A stretch of 12,411 bases of DNA from DASPKA01 sp035628335 (GTDB lineage Bacteria; Patescibacteriota; Doudnabacteria; UBA920): positions 1-12,411 of the forward strand of contig DASPKA010000006.1 in the NCBI GenBank assembly GCA_035628335.1, written 5' to 3'. The translations under genes were made by a program, and so were the position numbers. Of this stretch, positions 5,148-12,411 are shown one piece after another (the first letter of the stretch is position 1; the number at the start of each line of letters is the position of its first letter). Below the pieces are notes generated by a model, which had not been told where the DNA came from, did not search any database, and worked only from the letters and a program-made list of their open reading frames with translations.

Positions 5148-8100
5148 TTAATCTTTCTTTGCTGCTACTGTACGTATAACTGCGAGCATGTCAGGAGATA
5201 CGCCAGCTCGTGACAATTTTTTGTCCCATTCAGGGTCCCCCATAATAGCATTTGCAGTGTTCGACCTCATGTTTCGTTTGAGTTCGTTTCTGGCATCAAA
5301 GTAGTCCATGCGCTTCAGCTGGTCTATACCAGCTTTGTGTAGCTTACGTTTTGGTATTGCACCCGTAGTATCTTCAGTAACATATGCAAGGCGCCCAAAG
5401 TCCCTCGCAGCTCGTTGGGTGAACCTTTTACTCATTTCGTTTGAAATAATTTTTTGATGAGTATCATTTGAAGCCCATTCTAAGCCCTTAGACCCAACTT
5501 TCGTGACACGAGACAAATCCCACCAGTTACCAGCTTCGTTTATATATCCCACTTCTGAAGCAAGTTGAAATTTTTGGTCTGGATTCATTTTAGTTTCTCT
5601 GGCAAAATCATCAAAGAATTTTTGCATACCAGCAAGACTTGTTTCATTGCCTGTTGCTGCTAATAACTCATTAAAATTTTGGTCTTGCGCCAACTTTTTC
5701 ATCACAGCACCCGCGCGTGCAAAATTCCCCTCATGAACCGCGTCTTTGTATAACCTTATAAGCTCGTCCGCGTCATCAATACCACGAATTTTACTTTGTT
5801 CCTTACCTTCAGCTTCTAAGCGAGCAGTTCGCTGGGCGTACATTTCTGGCATGCGCATACTAGATGAAACGTGCTCTTCATGCTCAATCTCCTCTTTCAA
5901 ATGTTCTCTCTGGTGATTTACTGCAGCCAGAATGTCATCTTTGGCTTTTTTGAATGCAGCAGGATTCGCTTTTACCGTAGGTGATATATCAACTTGTATC
6001 CCATAACTCTGTTTTAATGCACGGTCATATTTCAGTCTTCTCTGGATCTTTTTTATCTCCTCTGGAGCCTTATCTTTAATCGGCTTCAAGAGTGCATCCA
6101 TATTATCAGAAACAGTAGTGGCAGTTAATCCAGCCACCCCTACAAGCCCTGTACGGATGGCTCCCCAGTCTATTTGAGTCGCTCCGGTTGTAACAGCAGC
6201 TTCAATATCTGTTTTCAATCGTTTACTCAACTCGTTTAGTGCGTTAAATTTCTCACCTGCCTTCTTGAGCTCAGTTTCTTTATCAGTAATCTCCGTCGCC
6301 GATGCTCCTGAGCCTGGTTCTTTCAAGTCTTTTAGTTCCTGTGTGAGCTTAGTTCGTTTCTCTTTAGCTTTTGCCAACTCTTCACCTACAACTGCAAGCT
6401 GTTCTTCGGACTCAGAAACTGTTAGCTTCTCCCCAGTCCCTGAAGTTAGTCCCTGTAAGCTTGCAAGTTTGTTCTCCATCTCCTCACGTTGTTCATAAGC
6501 AAGCAGGCCATCTTTCCGTTTTTTTAATTTACCTATTTCATGTTCTACCTGTCCTACATCCGTAGTCTTACCTGCTAACTTCCTTCCAGCTTTTGTCGCC
6601 ATACGCTTCCACCCATGCCATGTAGCATAGGCTTCCAGTGCGTCATGAGGGTTTGCAAAACGCGTACCAGTCGCCTGTCTAGCCTTGAGACGCTTCTGCT
6701 TCTGTTCTTCAAAAAAATGTTCAATTTCATGTTTCCAAATCCTCGGGTCTAGTGTAACACCGAGTTTGTTTTGCACGCCTTCAAACGCACGTTCTGCGCC
6801 CATCTTGGCTAGTTTTGGCACTGCTGCTGCAGGGGCTGATATGATCTGGCCGGCTTTGAGAAACGGTGCTTTCCAGGCTTTGTCTGCCATTTTGGTTATG
6901 GCGCCAGCGCCGGCAATGCCGAGCTTGTTTGCGACCTGCATACCAGCAACCAAGAAGACCAACATGAGAATGTGACCACCAGATGCTACGACGAACTGAG
7001 CTGCCTGACCAGAAAAAGAAGAGTCAGCTAAATTATTTAAATTCAAAGACTGGTAAGAGAAAAACTGTTGGGTGGATATGATAGCTGAAACATTTACAAA
7101 AAAACCGATTATGGGTGTAAAAAACGCGTAGTGTAAAAAGTTGTCCCACCACTTGCTGGATAAACCTTTCGTCTGCGGCAACGCACCTGCACCAAAAGCT
7201 ATAGGAGATAGCATGAGTAAAATGAGTAGGCCAACTATACGAATGGCAAGGTATGCAACAAGTGTGCAGAAGACTATAAACGACCCAAACGCAACTGCAG
7301 TGGAAATGATTAAGTACCCAACAATATCAGTTAATCCTTGCCCTCCGACTAACTGTGGTAGGTTCTCTCGGAAATTTTGGACTGGAGTTACCATTAAGTT
7401 CTTCGCTAAATTCTTTACCGACTCCTCATGTGCCGGTAAAAACTGATTTTGAAGCGTATCAGCAATTCCCAAAACTCCCTGCGCAACTACTAGCCCAAAG
7501 TTCACTAGAAGAGCGGCCATAATTATACTAATCAACATTTCCTTATACCCATGCCCGCCTACTCGGAAAACCGTGGTAAGGCCAGTGAAGATAATGGCAA
7601 GTATAAAGCCTATATTCATCATGTCTCGAAGCAGTTGCCAGCCCGGGAGAACTATATTTACGAACTCGTCTTTATACGTGCGAACGCCAAGAAAAGCAGT
7701 GAGTAATGGTGCAACCAAAAACCCGAACAACCAGTAGATCATGCGGTTAATAAGGTCAAAAAACCATCCTAACACTTGTGCTATGATCTCCTCAACTTTA
7801 TTGAGCTGACCAGATGTCGCTTGCGTGCCCGCCTGGCCAGTTTGCTCAGTGCCCGCTGTTTGCTTACACTTTTCTGGCTCATTTGTACAGTTTATGCCAT
7901 TGTTTTCATATGCACGCCTACGAGACACTTCATTCTCGTATAGTTCAACTTGAAAATGCGCGGCACTTAAGTAGTATCCAATGTCATTCCCAGGGCCGCC
8001 AAGTCTTAATACTGGGAATATCACATACCCCTTTGACCCTAACTTAGTTCCTGGCGTTGCCGATCCGGTTGAGTTAAATCCCTCTTCTTCTATGCCTATT

Positions 8101-9215
8101 CCGTCTTTTCGCTCATTAGCTTTTTGGGTAATAGGAATATTTATAGTACCACTTTTCGGAAGGCTGAAAGAGCCTGTTGCGTCACCAAATGACCCCTTTG
8201 CATTATTACAATTTCCTGTGCCCCAGAGACCACTACAGCGCACTACTGCGTTGTTTCCCCTATCGTAATCAAAGCCCACAAACACAGACCGAAATGGGTT
8301 ACCATCTACTGTGTCACTAGCAGGGTTGGGGTGCTGTTCACTTGCCCAGTCGAAAGTATAATTAATATCCAAAGACTTACCAACCTCTTCTTTGGTAATA
8401 CGATACACTGTGTTAACACCGGAATATTTTATTCGTATCTCCTCAGCTTTATAGTCTGTCTTAACATTGCCAGTGTTTTGGTTTCCGGTTTGGTCTGTAA
8501 CTGTGAGTCCTAGGTTGGTTTCTGGATGAGTGCCCGAGCCTGGTTCAATAGTGGCCTCGCTCGAAACCCACCATGAGCTTAAGTTTTCATTTCCATTAGT
8601 TCGTTGATCAGGGTTTGATGCCAAAAATGCCCTGCCATAGACTTTCAGCTTAAAATTGTTAAATTTACCAGAAGTGTCGTTAAGTTTAGTCGTAACGCCT
8701 GAAAATAAGGCTTCTAATGTATTGTCCACTCCAGACTTATAACCTACATTTTTCCCTGACTGCACTTCATACTCTGAGATGAGTCGCCTTTTGACAACTT
8801 GATTTGCATATGTCCCAGATGCTGCTCCGTTTTCGTCATAGGTTATATTCGTTCCGTCATAATATGTCAGATTATATGAAAATTCAAAACTAACATTTTT
8901 TGGCTCCCCACAAGCCTTTACCATCTCTTCGGGCAATTTAAAAAGCAGGAATGTACGAAAGGTTTCACCTCCGTATATCCTGTTTTTATTCATTGCAGGA
9001 CCATAGTTTGAGTTGGTATTACGAGCTACGCCTAAGTCGCAAATAACTTGTGATTGCGCTGAGGACTGAAGCGTGGGACCAACCAACGTAAAAAACAAAG
9101 ACGCCAAAGCAAAAATTGCCCAGGTTCTTCTATGTGTTGCCACCTTTTTTCTCAGCCAGTTTTTTATGTTGATTTCAATCATTGAAAATAGCGAAATTAG
9201 AGCTATTTTCTCCAT
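5148..9215 (-). CDS. Giant TrbL/VirB6-like polytopic membrane protein
   Basis: A 1355-residue probable inner-membrane channel component of the type IV secretion-like machine. The order is: basic start and signal-like hydrophobic segment (31-48, with SSAQSQ after it); a strand-rich extracytoplasmic domain (about 56-470) with six cysteines (59, 102, 327, 336, 443, 450); a VirB6/TrbL-like core (478-766) with about seven hydrophobic segments (478-510, 532-550, 557-585, 628-650, 651-676, 693-715, 740-765) and the GGHGYKEML loop; and a cytoplasmic tail (770-1355) with charged coiled coil at 890-1005 and a helical, basic remainder. Typical VirB6 proteins have about 300 residues, so both flanking domains are additions. 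ATG 9215 has a promoter just upstream; ATG 9182 (residue 12) would give a more ordinary signal sequence. The next gene starts six bases after its stop. Confidence 0.85.
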   Translation of the reverse strand: MEKIALISLFSMIEINIKNWLRKKVATHRRTWAIFALASLFFTLVGPTLQSSAQSQVICDLGVARNTNSNYGPAMNKNRIYGGETFRTFLLFKLPEEMVKACGEPKNVSFEFSYNLTYYDGTNITYDENGAASGTYANQVVKRRLISEYEVQSGKNVGYKSGVDNTLEALFSGVTTKLNDTSGKFNNFKLKVYGRAFLASNPDQRTNGNENLSSWWVSSEATIEPGSGTHPETNLGLTVTDQTGNQNTGNVKTDYKAEEIRIKYSGVNTVYRITKEEVGKSLDINYTFDWASEQHPNPASDTVDGNPFRSVFVGFDYDRGNNAVVRCSGLWGTGNCNNAKGSFGDATGSFSLPKSGTINIPITQKANERKDGIGIEEEGFNSTGSATPGTKLGSKGYVIFPVLRLGGPGNDIGYYLSAAHFQVELYENEVSRRRAYENNGINCTNEPEKCKQTAGTEQTGQAGTQATSGQLNKVEEIIAQVLGWFFDLINRMIYWLFGFLVAPLLTAFLGVRTYKDEFVNIVLPGWQLLRDMMNIGFILAIIFTGLTTVFRVGGHGYKEMLISIIMAALLVNFGLVVAQGVLGIADTLQNQFLPAHEESVKNLAKNLMVTPVQNFRENLPQLVGGQGLTDIVGYLIISTAVAFGSFIVFCTLVAYLAIRIVGLLILLMLSPIAFGAGALPQTKGLSSKWWDNFLHYAFFTPIIGFFVNVSAIISTQQFFSYQSLNLNNLADSSFSGQAAQFVVASGGHILMLVFLVAGMQVANKLGIAGAGAITKMADKAWKAPFLKAGQIISAPAAAVPKLAKMGAERAFEGVQNKLGVTLDPRIWKHEIEHFFEEQKQKRLKARQATGTRFANPHDALEAYATWHGWKRMATKAGRKLAGKTTDVGQVEHEIGKLKKRKDGLLAYEQREEMENKLASLQGLTSGTGEKLTVSESEEQLAVVGEELAKAKEKRTKLTQELKDLKEPGSGASATEITDKETELKKAGEKFNALNELSKRLKTDIEAAVTTGATQIDWGAIRTGLVGVAGLTATTVSDNMDALLKPIKDKAPEEIKKIQRRLKYDRALKQSYGIQVDISPTVKANPAAFKKAKDDILAAVNHQREHLKEEIEHEEHVSSSMRMPEMYAQRTARLEAEGKEQSKIRGIDDADELIRLYKDAVHEGNFARAGAVMKKLAQDQNFNELLAATGNETSLAGMQKFFDDFARETKMNPDQKFQLASEVGYINEAGNWWDLSRVTKVGSKGLEWASNDTHQKIISNEMSKRFTQRAARDFGRLAYVTEDTTGAIPKRKLHKAGIDQLKRMDYFDARNELKRNMRSNTANAIMGDPEWDKKLSRAGVSPDMLAVIRTVAAKKD
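9184..9210 (-). promoter_or_regulatory. Hairpin at the 5' end of the VirB6-like gene
   Basis: Exact 9-bp inverted repeat (GAAAATAGC with GCTATTTTC) around nine bases. It overlaps the first codons if translation begins at 9215, or forms the leader directly before ATG 9182. It may be a translational control or operator site; chance cannot be excluded. Confidence 0.35.
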
Positions 9216-9229
9216 TAAATTCTGATTTT

Positions 9230-9259
9230 ATTATACCACAATATTAAATTTCATTCCAA
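9230..9259 (-). promoter_or_regulatory. Promoter of the VirB6-like operon
   Basis: On the minus strand, -35 TTGGAA (9254-9259), 18-base spacer, -10 TATAAT (9230-9235). Only 14 bases separate the -10 from ATG 9215, so the RNA would have a leader of under ten bases, or about 40 bases if ATG 9182 is used. It marks the secretion operon as separate from the cell-division genes. Confidence 0.65.
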
Positions 9260-9300
9260 CTATTCATCTTGGTATACTGACTATAAAAATTCGCCCTTGA

Positions 9301-9330
9301 TCTCAATTTTCACGGCCGTGAATTTTGAGA
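9301..9330. repeat. Near-perfect palindrome between the lamin-tail and VirB6-like genes
   Basis: A 30-base dyad centred on CACGGCCGTG, with 13 of 15 positions pairing. It lies 21 bases after the stop of the lamin-tail gene and about 40 bases upstream of the VirB6 promoter. No T-run follows directly on either strand, so it is not a classical terminator; a protein-binding site or weak terminator is possible. Confidence 0.55.
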
Positions 9331-9351
9331 AATGACTTCCGTACAAGAGTT

Positions 9352-10134
9352 TCAAATCTTGTCTTTACGGAGGTAGTGGCGGAGCCAAAGAGAAAGTATG
9401 ATGGAGCCAAATAGAGCCGCCATAAACCAGGTTATGTCGCTAAGGGTGACAGCCTTTTTAGGGGGAGCATAACGCTGGGCGAAACCAGTATTTGAGAACA
9501 TGCGCTTTTTTTGGTTTTGTTCTGTTTGCTCAGCTGACTTGGACCCTATTACTTTATTAGTCTTCTCAGTTTTCGAACTAGCAGGGATATTGCCTTGGCT
9601 TACAGATTGTGTGGCTTCATTCTTTACTTCACTACCGCTTATTTCATAGCTACCATCCGCTTTCCTCACAAGCATCTGGCCTGCCTGAGGATTTTCTTTG
9701 CTTACATTAAGAAACCCATTCTCGGTCTTCCCCCATGCGACAGATGTCAGGAGTTTGTCTGAATTTTCGTCCCCAAGCCGTAGACCTACACCATTATTAC
9801 CAGCAATAGTGCCTTTACTTGAGACTGACGCTTCATACTTCCCAGCAACTTGGTCATTTGTCCATACAACATACTTTCCTGCCGGAATGAACATGTTGTC
9901 TGTAAACTTCATCAGTACTATGTCTTTCATACCAGTTCCCGTCCGCTTGACCAACCGGACCCCCTTCAAAGCAAAATCTCCCGGCCCGGGATTATATAGC
10001 TCAACAAAATCCTCATAACTCTTCCCCACCCCACCCGTTACCTGAACCGCGGAAATATACACTACATTGCTAGCACCAGCCAATCTAGGAGTTAAGCAAA
10101 AGATAATCAAAAGGGTTATAACTATACGCTTCAT
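9352..10134 (-). CDS. Secreted lamin-tail-domain protein with C-terminal membrane anchor
   Basis: A 260-residue cell-surface protein. A signal peptide covers residues 1-22 (MKRIVITLLIIFCL, cleavage probably near AGASN). Residues 24-155 form an immunoglobulin-like lamin-tail domain, recognised from VYISAVQVTGG, EDFVELYNPGPGDFALKGVRL, the PAGKYVVW strand and the GLRLGDENSDKLLTSVAW ending. A polar Ser/Lys/Thr/Gln-rich linker (160-220) leads to one membrane segment (224-241, ITWFMAALFGSIILSLWL) and a basic tip, so the domain faces outward on a tether. In bacteria this domain is often found in exported proteins and nucleases, but no nuclease domain is present here. The start is ATG 10134, where the signal peptide begins; the frame extends ten residues further, over the promoter. 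It stands between the division pair and the secretion operon. The ligand is unknown. Confidence 0.85.
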   Translation of the reverse strand: MKRIVITLLIIFCLTPRLAGASNVVYISAVQVTGGVGKSYEDFVELYNPGPGDFALKGVRLVKRTGTGMKDIVLMKFTDNMFIPAGKYVVWTNDQVAGKYEASVSSKGTIAGNNGVGLRLGDENSDKLLTSVAWGKTENGFLNVSKENPQAGQMLVRKADGSYEISGSEVKNEATQSVSQGNIPASSKTEKTNKVIGSKSAEQTEQNQKKRMFSNTGFAQRYAPPKKAVTLSDITWFMAALFGSIILSLWLRHYLRKDKI

Positions 10135-10143
10135 GTTCACCAA

Positions 10144-10172
10144 ATTATACTCTAACCCCCTCACTAGCGCAA
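10144..10172 (-). promoter_or_regulatory. Promoter of the lamin-tail gene
   Basis: On the minus strand, -35 TTGCGC (10167-10172), 17-base spacer, -10 TATAAT (10144-10149). Nine bases separate the -10 from ATG 10134, which predicts a nearly leaderless transcript. The position also argues against the longer reading frame starting at 10164, which would begin upstream of the transcription start. Confidence 0.6.
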
Positions 10173-10211
10173 TAACGAAAGGACGCCTTTTAACTTGCTT
10201 CGGTTTATATG

Positions 10212-11939
10212 CTATTTTTTTACATCCCGAGTGGGAGGTATGTTGTAATAGTTAAGTATGAATTTTGCGAGCTGGCCAAACATAGGAGCTGCAGTAGTTT
10301 CTGCGTATGTCACGTCTTTGGGGTGGTTTATGCGCACTAACATAACAAACTTTGGGTTTTCAAATGGCGCAAATCCAACAAAAGAACCTATATTATTGTT
10401 TTCTTCATAACCTTTGCCGTTTGCCTTTGGCACCTGTGCTGTTCCAGTTTTACCCGCAAGATAGTAGCCTGCTACTTTTGCTTTTTTTCCATGACCATTC
10501 TCTACTACTGAGAGCATCATGTTTGCCACTTTTCGGGATGTTGTTGGTGAAATGACTTGTATAGGCTCCGATGCCCTGGTTTCTTCTATCCGCCCATCGG
10601 CATATATTTTAGCTTGAACTATGTATGGCTTTCGCATAAGCCCGTTGCTTGCAATAGCTGTAAAAGCTGTCGCCATCTGAAGCGGCGTGACGGTAATGCC
10701 CTGACCAAACGAAGCCGTGTCAAAGTTAACCTTTATGTTCCCGGAAAGATTGTCGATATTCCCTTTGTTCTCAGGCAGTTCTATGCCAGTAAGACGGCCA
10801 AAGCCAAAACGCTTCATGTACTCGTAAAACAATGCATTCCCTAGCTGCTCTTTGGCAAAAATCGCACCCGTGTTTAAAGACAGCTCAAGCACTTGAGTCA
10901 TAGTTTTTTTACCATGACTTTTTTTGTCTGCATTTTTAATTTCAAACCCGTCTACTTTTACAACTCCAGTGTCAGTGTATGTAGTGTCAGGAGTAATTTT
11001 GCCTTCGTTTAAACTTGCTGCCATAGTTATAGGCTTCATAATGCTACCAGGCTCATACGTACCTACTGTTACTTGATTAGAAAATACTGAAAGGTCTGTA
11101 ACCTTGTTATACTCATTCGGGTCGAAGTCAGGAAAACCAGCCAACGCAAGCACCCTGCCTGTCTTTGGGTCTAGTACAACCACAGAACCTGAGTCTGCCT
11201 CATGCGAAGTGACAGTCTCCTCAAGTAATTTCTCAGCCTGGTACTGAATAGACTTGTCTATGGTGAGTAACAAGGAAACCCCATCTTCAGCTGGAACTAC
11301 TTTCTTACCTCCTAAATCCCAAAACCCACCTGAGTCATCTGTTATCCTACCGTCCACACCACGCAAGTCATCCTCAAACGCTTTTTCTATTCCGTACAAT
11401 CCAACCCGCTCATCTTCTTTATACCCTACATATCCAATCACATGCGATAGAAAGTTCTTCTCCGGGTACACCCGAACATACTCATAGTCAAACCCTAAAC
11501 CCTGCACCTTTAAGTCGCGCAACCTCTGCTCCTCGTCCGGGGTTAGTCGCTTCTTAAGCGGTACATAGGCCCGATTCTTGTCTTTGATTTTTTCTACCAG
11601 TTCGGTTTTAGGTATCCCAAGCGCAGGTGAGAGAATCTCTGCAAACTGCTCGCTGTCTACTATGGCGCGAGGATTTGCAAATGCCAAGCTTCGCTTTACA
11701 GAAACTGCTATTTGGTAGTAGCCATCTGAAAACCTATCCGTGACGCGAATTTCCCCCCGTGTTGCTGGCAATTTTGCTTGCGCTGTGTACTGACTCTCTG
11801 CAGCTTTCACGTACTCTGTATGTTTGATTATTTGCAAAATATACAACCTGTATAAAATAATCCCAAACGCAGACAACAAAAAAACGGCAAATAATGCCAT
11901 CCGTATTTTCAAAATTTTGTGCTGGTGAGACTGTGACAT
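10212..11939 (-). CDS. ftsI: FtsI-type class B penicillin-binding protein (peptidoglycan transpeptidase)
   Basis: Cross-links septal peptidoglycan on the outer face of the membrane as part of the divisome. Numbering from ATG 11939 (575 residues): short cytoplasmic start, one membrane anchor (14-35, LFAVFLLSAFGIILYRL), a PBP dimerisation/pedestal domain (about 50-215, including ATRGEI and GLYGIEKAFEDDLRG), then the transpeptidase domain. The active site is complete: SIMK (299-302, nucleophile S299), SLN (354-356) and KTGT (497-500). Length and order are normal for FtsI/PBP2 proteins. The frame can also start at GTG 11999, overlapping the upstream gene by 26 bases, but ATG 11939 gives the usual short N-terminus. 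The preceding FtsL-like gene ends 34 bases upstream, the standard ftsL-ftsI order. Which septal or elongation role it has cannot be told from sequence; the context favours division. Confidence 0.93.
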   Translation of the reverse strand: MSQSHQHKILKIRMALFAVFLLSAFGIILYRLYILQIIKHTEYVKAAESQYTAQAKLPATRGEIRVTDRFSDGYYQIAVSVKRSLAFANPRAIVDSEQFAEILSPALGIPKTELVEKIKDKNRAYVPLKKRLTPDEEQRLRDLKVQGLGFDYEYVRVYPEKNFLSHVIGYVGYKEDERVGLYGIEKAFEDDLRGVDGRITDDSGGFWDLGGKKVVPAEDGVSLLLTIDKSIQYQAEKLLEETVTSHEADSGSVVVLDPKTGRVLALAGFPDFDPNEYNKVTDLSVFSNQVTVGTYEPGSIMKPITMAASLNEGKITPDTTYTDTGVVKVDGFEIKNADKKSHGKKTMTQVLELSLNTGAIFAKEQLGNALFYEYMKRFGFGRLTGIELPENKGNIDNLSGNIKVNFDTASFGQGITVTPLQMATAFTAIASNGLMRKPYIVQAKIYADGRIEETRASEPIQVISPTTSRKVANMMLSVVENGHGKKAKVAGYYLAGKTGTAQVPKANGKGYEENNNIGSFVGFAPFENPKFVMLVRINHPKDVTYAETTAAPMFGQLAKFILNYYNIPPTRDVKK

Positions 11940-11973
11940 ATCCGTGAGGGAAAAATAATATAGAAATTTACCT

Positions 11974-12348
11974 CTACCTCTTCGTGAACTGCGCCTCACC
12001 AGCTGTTCTTACTAAACGAATATCATTGCTTGCCACAGGCACAAAACTGCCTGCGGTTGACCCTTCAAGCTTAGTCATAGAAGAAGCCTCAGTAACCTTA
12101 AGCGCCAAGTCCCTATTCGCCTCACGCATGTCACGCAAATCTTCCTGCGTCTCCTTAAGTTCAAAGGTATAACTCACACCTTTAGAATACCCGACAAAGA
12201 ACAACGAAAGCAAGAGCAAGTTTGCTCCAGCCAGACTCATGGTGATTATTAAAAAAACTTTTTTTGATTTAGAAACTTTTAAACTTGCCGAACTGGTTTC
12301 GGACATTTGTTGTAGCAAGTCCTTTTTTTTCTTATTATATTCTACCAT
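11974..12348 (-). CDS. FtsL/DivIC-like small bitopic division protein
   Basis: A 124-residue protein with a lysine-rich cytoplasmic start (1-30), one membrane segment (31-53, VFLIITMSLAGANLLLLSLF), and an outer coiled-coil stretch (about 60-90, ELKETQEDLRDMREANRDL). This is the architecture of FtsL and DivIC, which assemble with FtsQ and FtsI-class enzymes at the septum. Sequence identity in that family is very low, so the call rests on architecture and on position directly before the ftsI gene, as in the conserved division cluster. Beyond residue 95 the chain is polar and lacks clear features. The start at ATG 12348 directly follows a tandem repeat and has no Shine-Dalgarno; ATG 12306 (residue 15) is an alternative. 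It could be an unrelated membrane protein, but the context makes that less likely. Confidence 0.7.
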   Translation of the reverse strand: MVEYNKKKKDLLQQMSETSSASLKVSKSKKVFLIITMSLAGANLLLLSLFFVGYSKGVSYTFELKETQEDLRDMREANRDLALKVTEASSMTKLEGSTAGSFVPVASNDIRLVRTAGEAQFTKR

Positions 12349-12354
12349 GGTTTG

Positions 12355-12382
12355 TGGACAGTGGTTAGTGGACAGTGGTTAG
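12355..12382. repeat. 14-bp tandem repeat upstream of the ftsL-like gene
   Basis: Two exact head-to-tail copies of TGGACAGTGGTTAG (12355-12368 and 12369-12382), preceded by a partial third copy. The repeat stops six bases before the ATG at 12348. The remaining 29 bases to the window edge show no feature that I can identify. Confidence 0.8.
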
Positions 12383-12411
12383 AAACTGCCCATGCACACT
12401 GTATTAAATCT

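Noticed and set aside
9301..9330. Rho-independent terminator
   Set aside because: Symmetry is good, but no T-run follows the stem directly on either strand; the nearest one on the minus strand is about 11 bases away.
10179..10193. Short stem AAAGG/CCTTT after ftsI as a terminator
   Set aside because: Only five base pairs with no proper T-run; too weak to call.

Overview
The window reads as chromosomal DNA of an uncultivated ultrasmall bacterium of the Candidate Phyla Radiation (Patescibacteria: Microgenomates/Parcubacteria/Saccharibacteria-like). This is inferred from a gene set typical of those genomes: a PrgI-family protein, a separate TraC-like domain protein, a VirB4 ATPase, a giant TrbL/VirB6-like membrane protein, and proline-rich proteins of unknown function. 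Clear Shine-Dalgarno sites are rare, and stand-alone four-helix-bundle (S23) genes and short palindromic repeats are present. TGA serves as a normal stop (ends of the genes at 2252 and 3894), so UGA recoding is not seen. I cannot place the organism more precisely.

All ten genes lie on the minus strand, so transcription runs from right to left. At the right end (12348-10212) is a two-gene cell-division unit: a small FtsL/DivIC-like membrane protein, then an FtsI-type class B penicillin-binding protein with all three catalytic motifs. Next (10134-9352) comes a secreted, C-terminally membrane-anchored lamin-tail-domain protein with its own consensus promoter.

From 9215 leftward runs a type IV secretion-like envelope machine. 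It starts with a 1355-residue VirB6/TrbL-like protein with a large cysteine-containing outer domain and a long cytoplasmic tail. Two unrecognised proline-rich proteins follow (5141-3894 and 3684-2890), then PrgI (2737-2252), a TraC-like domain protein (2176-1496), and the first 349 residues of a VirB4 ATPase that runs off the left edge. A plausible working model is that VirB6 and PrgI form the inner-membrane channel, VirB4 and the TraC-like protein energise it, and the proline-rich proteins act as accessories. No relaxase, coupling protein or pilin is visible here, so DNA transfer, protein export and pilus assembly all remain possible.

The most striking structure is repetitive. A four-helix-bundle (S23-family) gene sits between the TraC-like gene and virB4, enclosed by 31-bp terminal inverted repeats built of TGAATTT heptads; its stop codon lies inside one repeat. 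About 700 bp upstream in the operon the same ends occur again as a nearly empty pair around 12 bp, at the prgI stop codon. This looks like a minimal one-gene mobile unit and a gene-less relative. Three further repeats occur: a 119-bp inverted-repeat element that carries a consensus promoter, a palindromic repeat inserted in frame into a proline-rich coding region, and a 14-bp tandem repeat in front of the ftsL-like gene.
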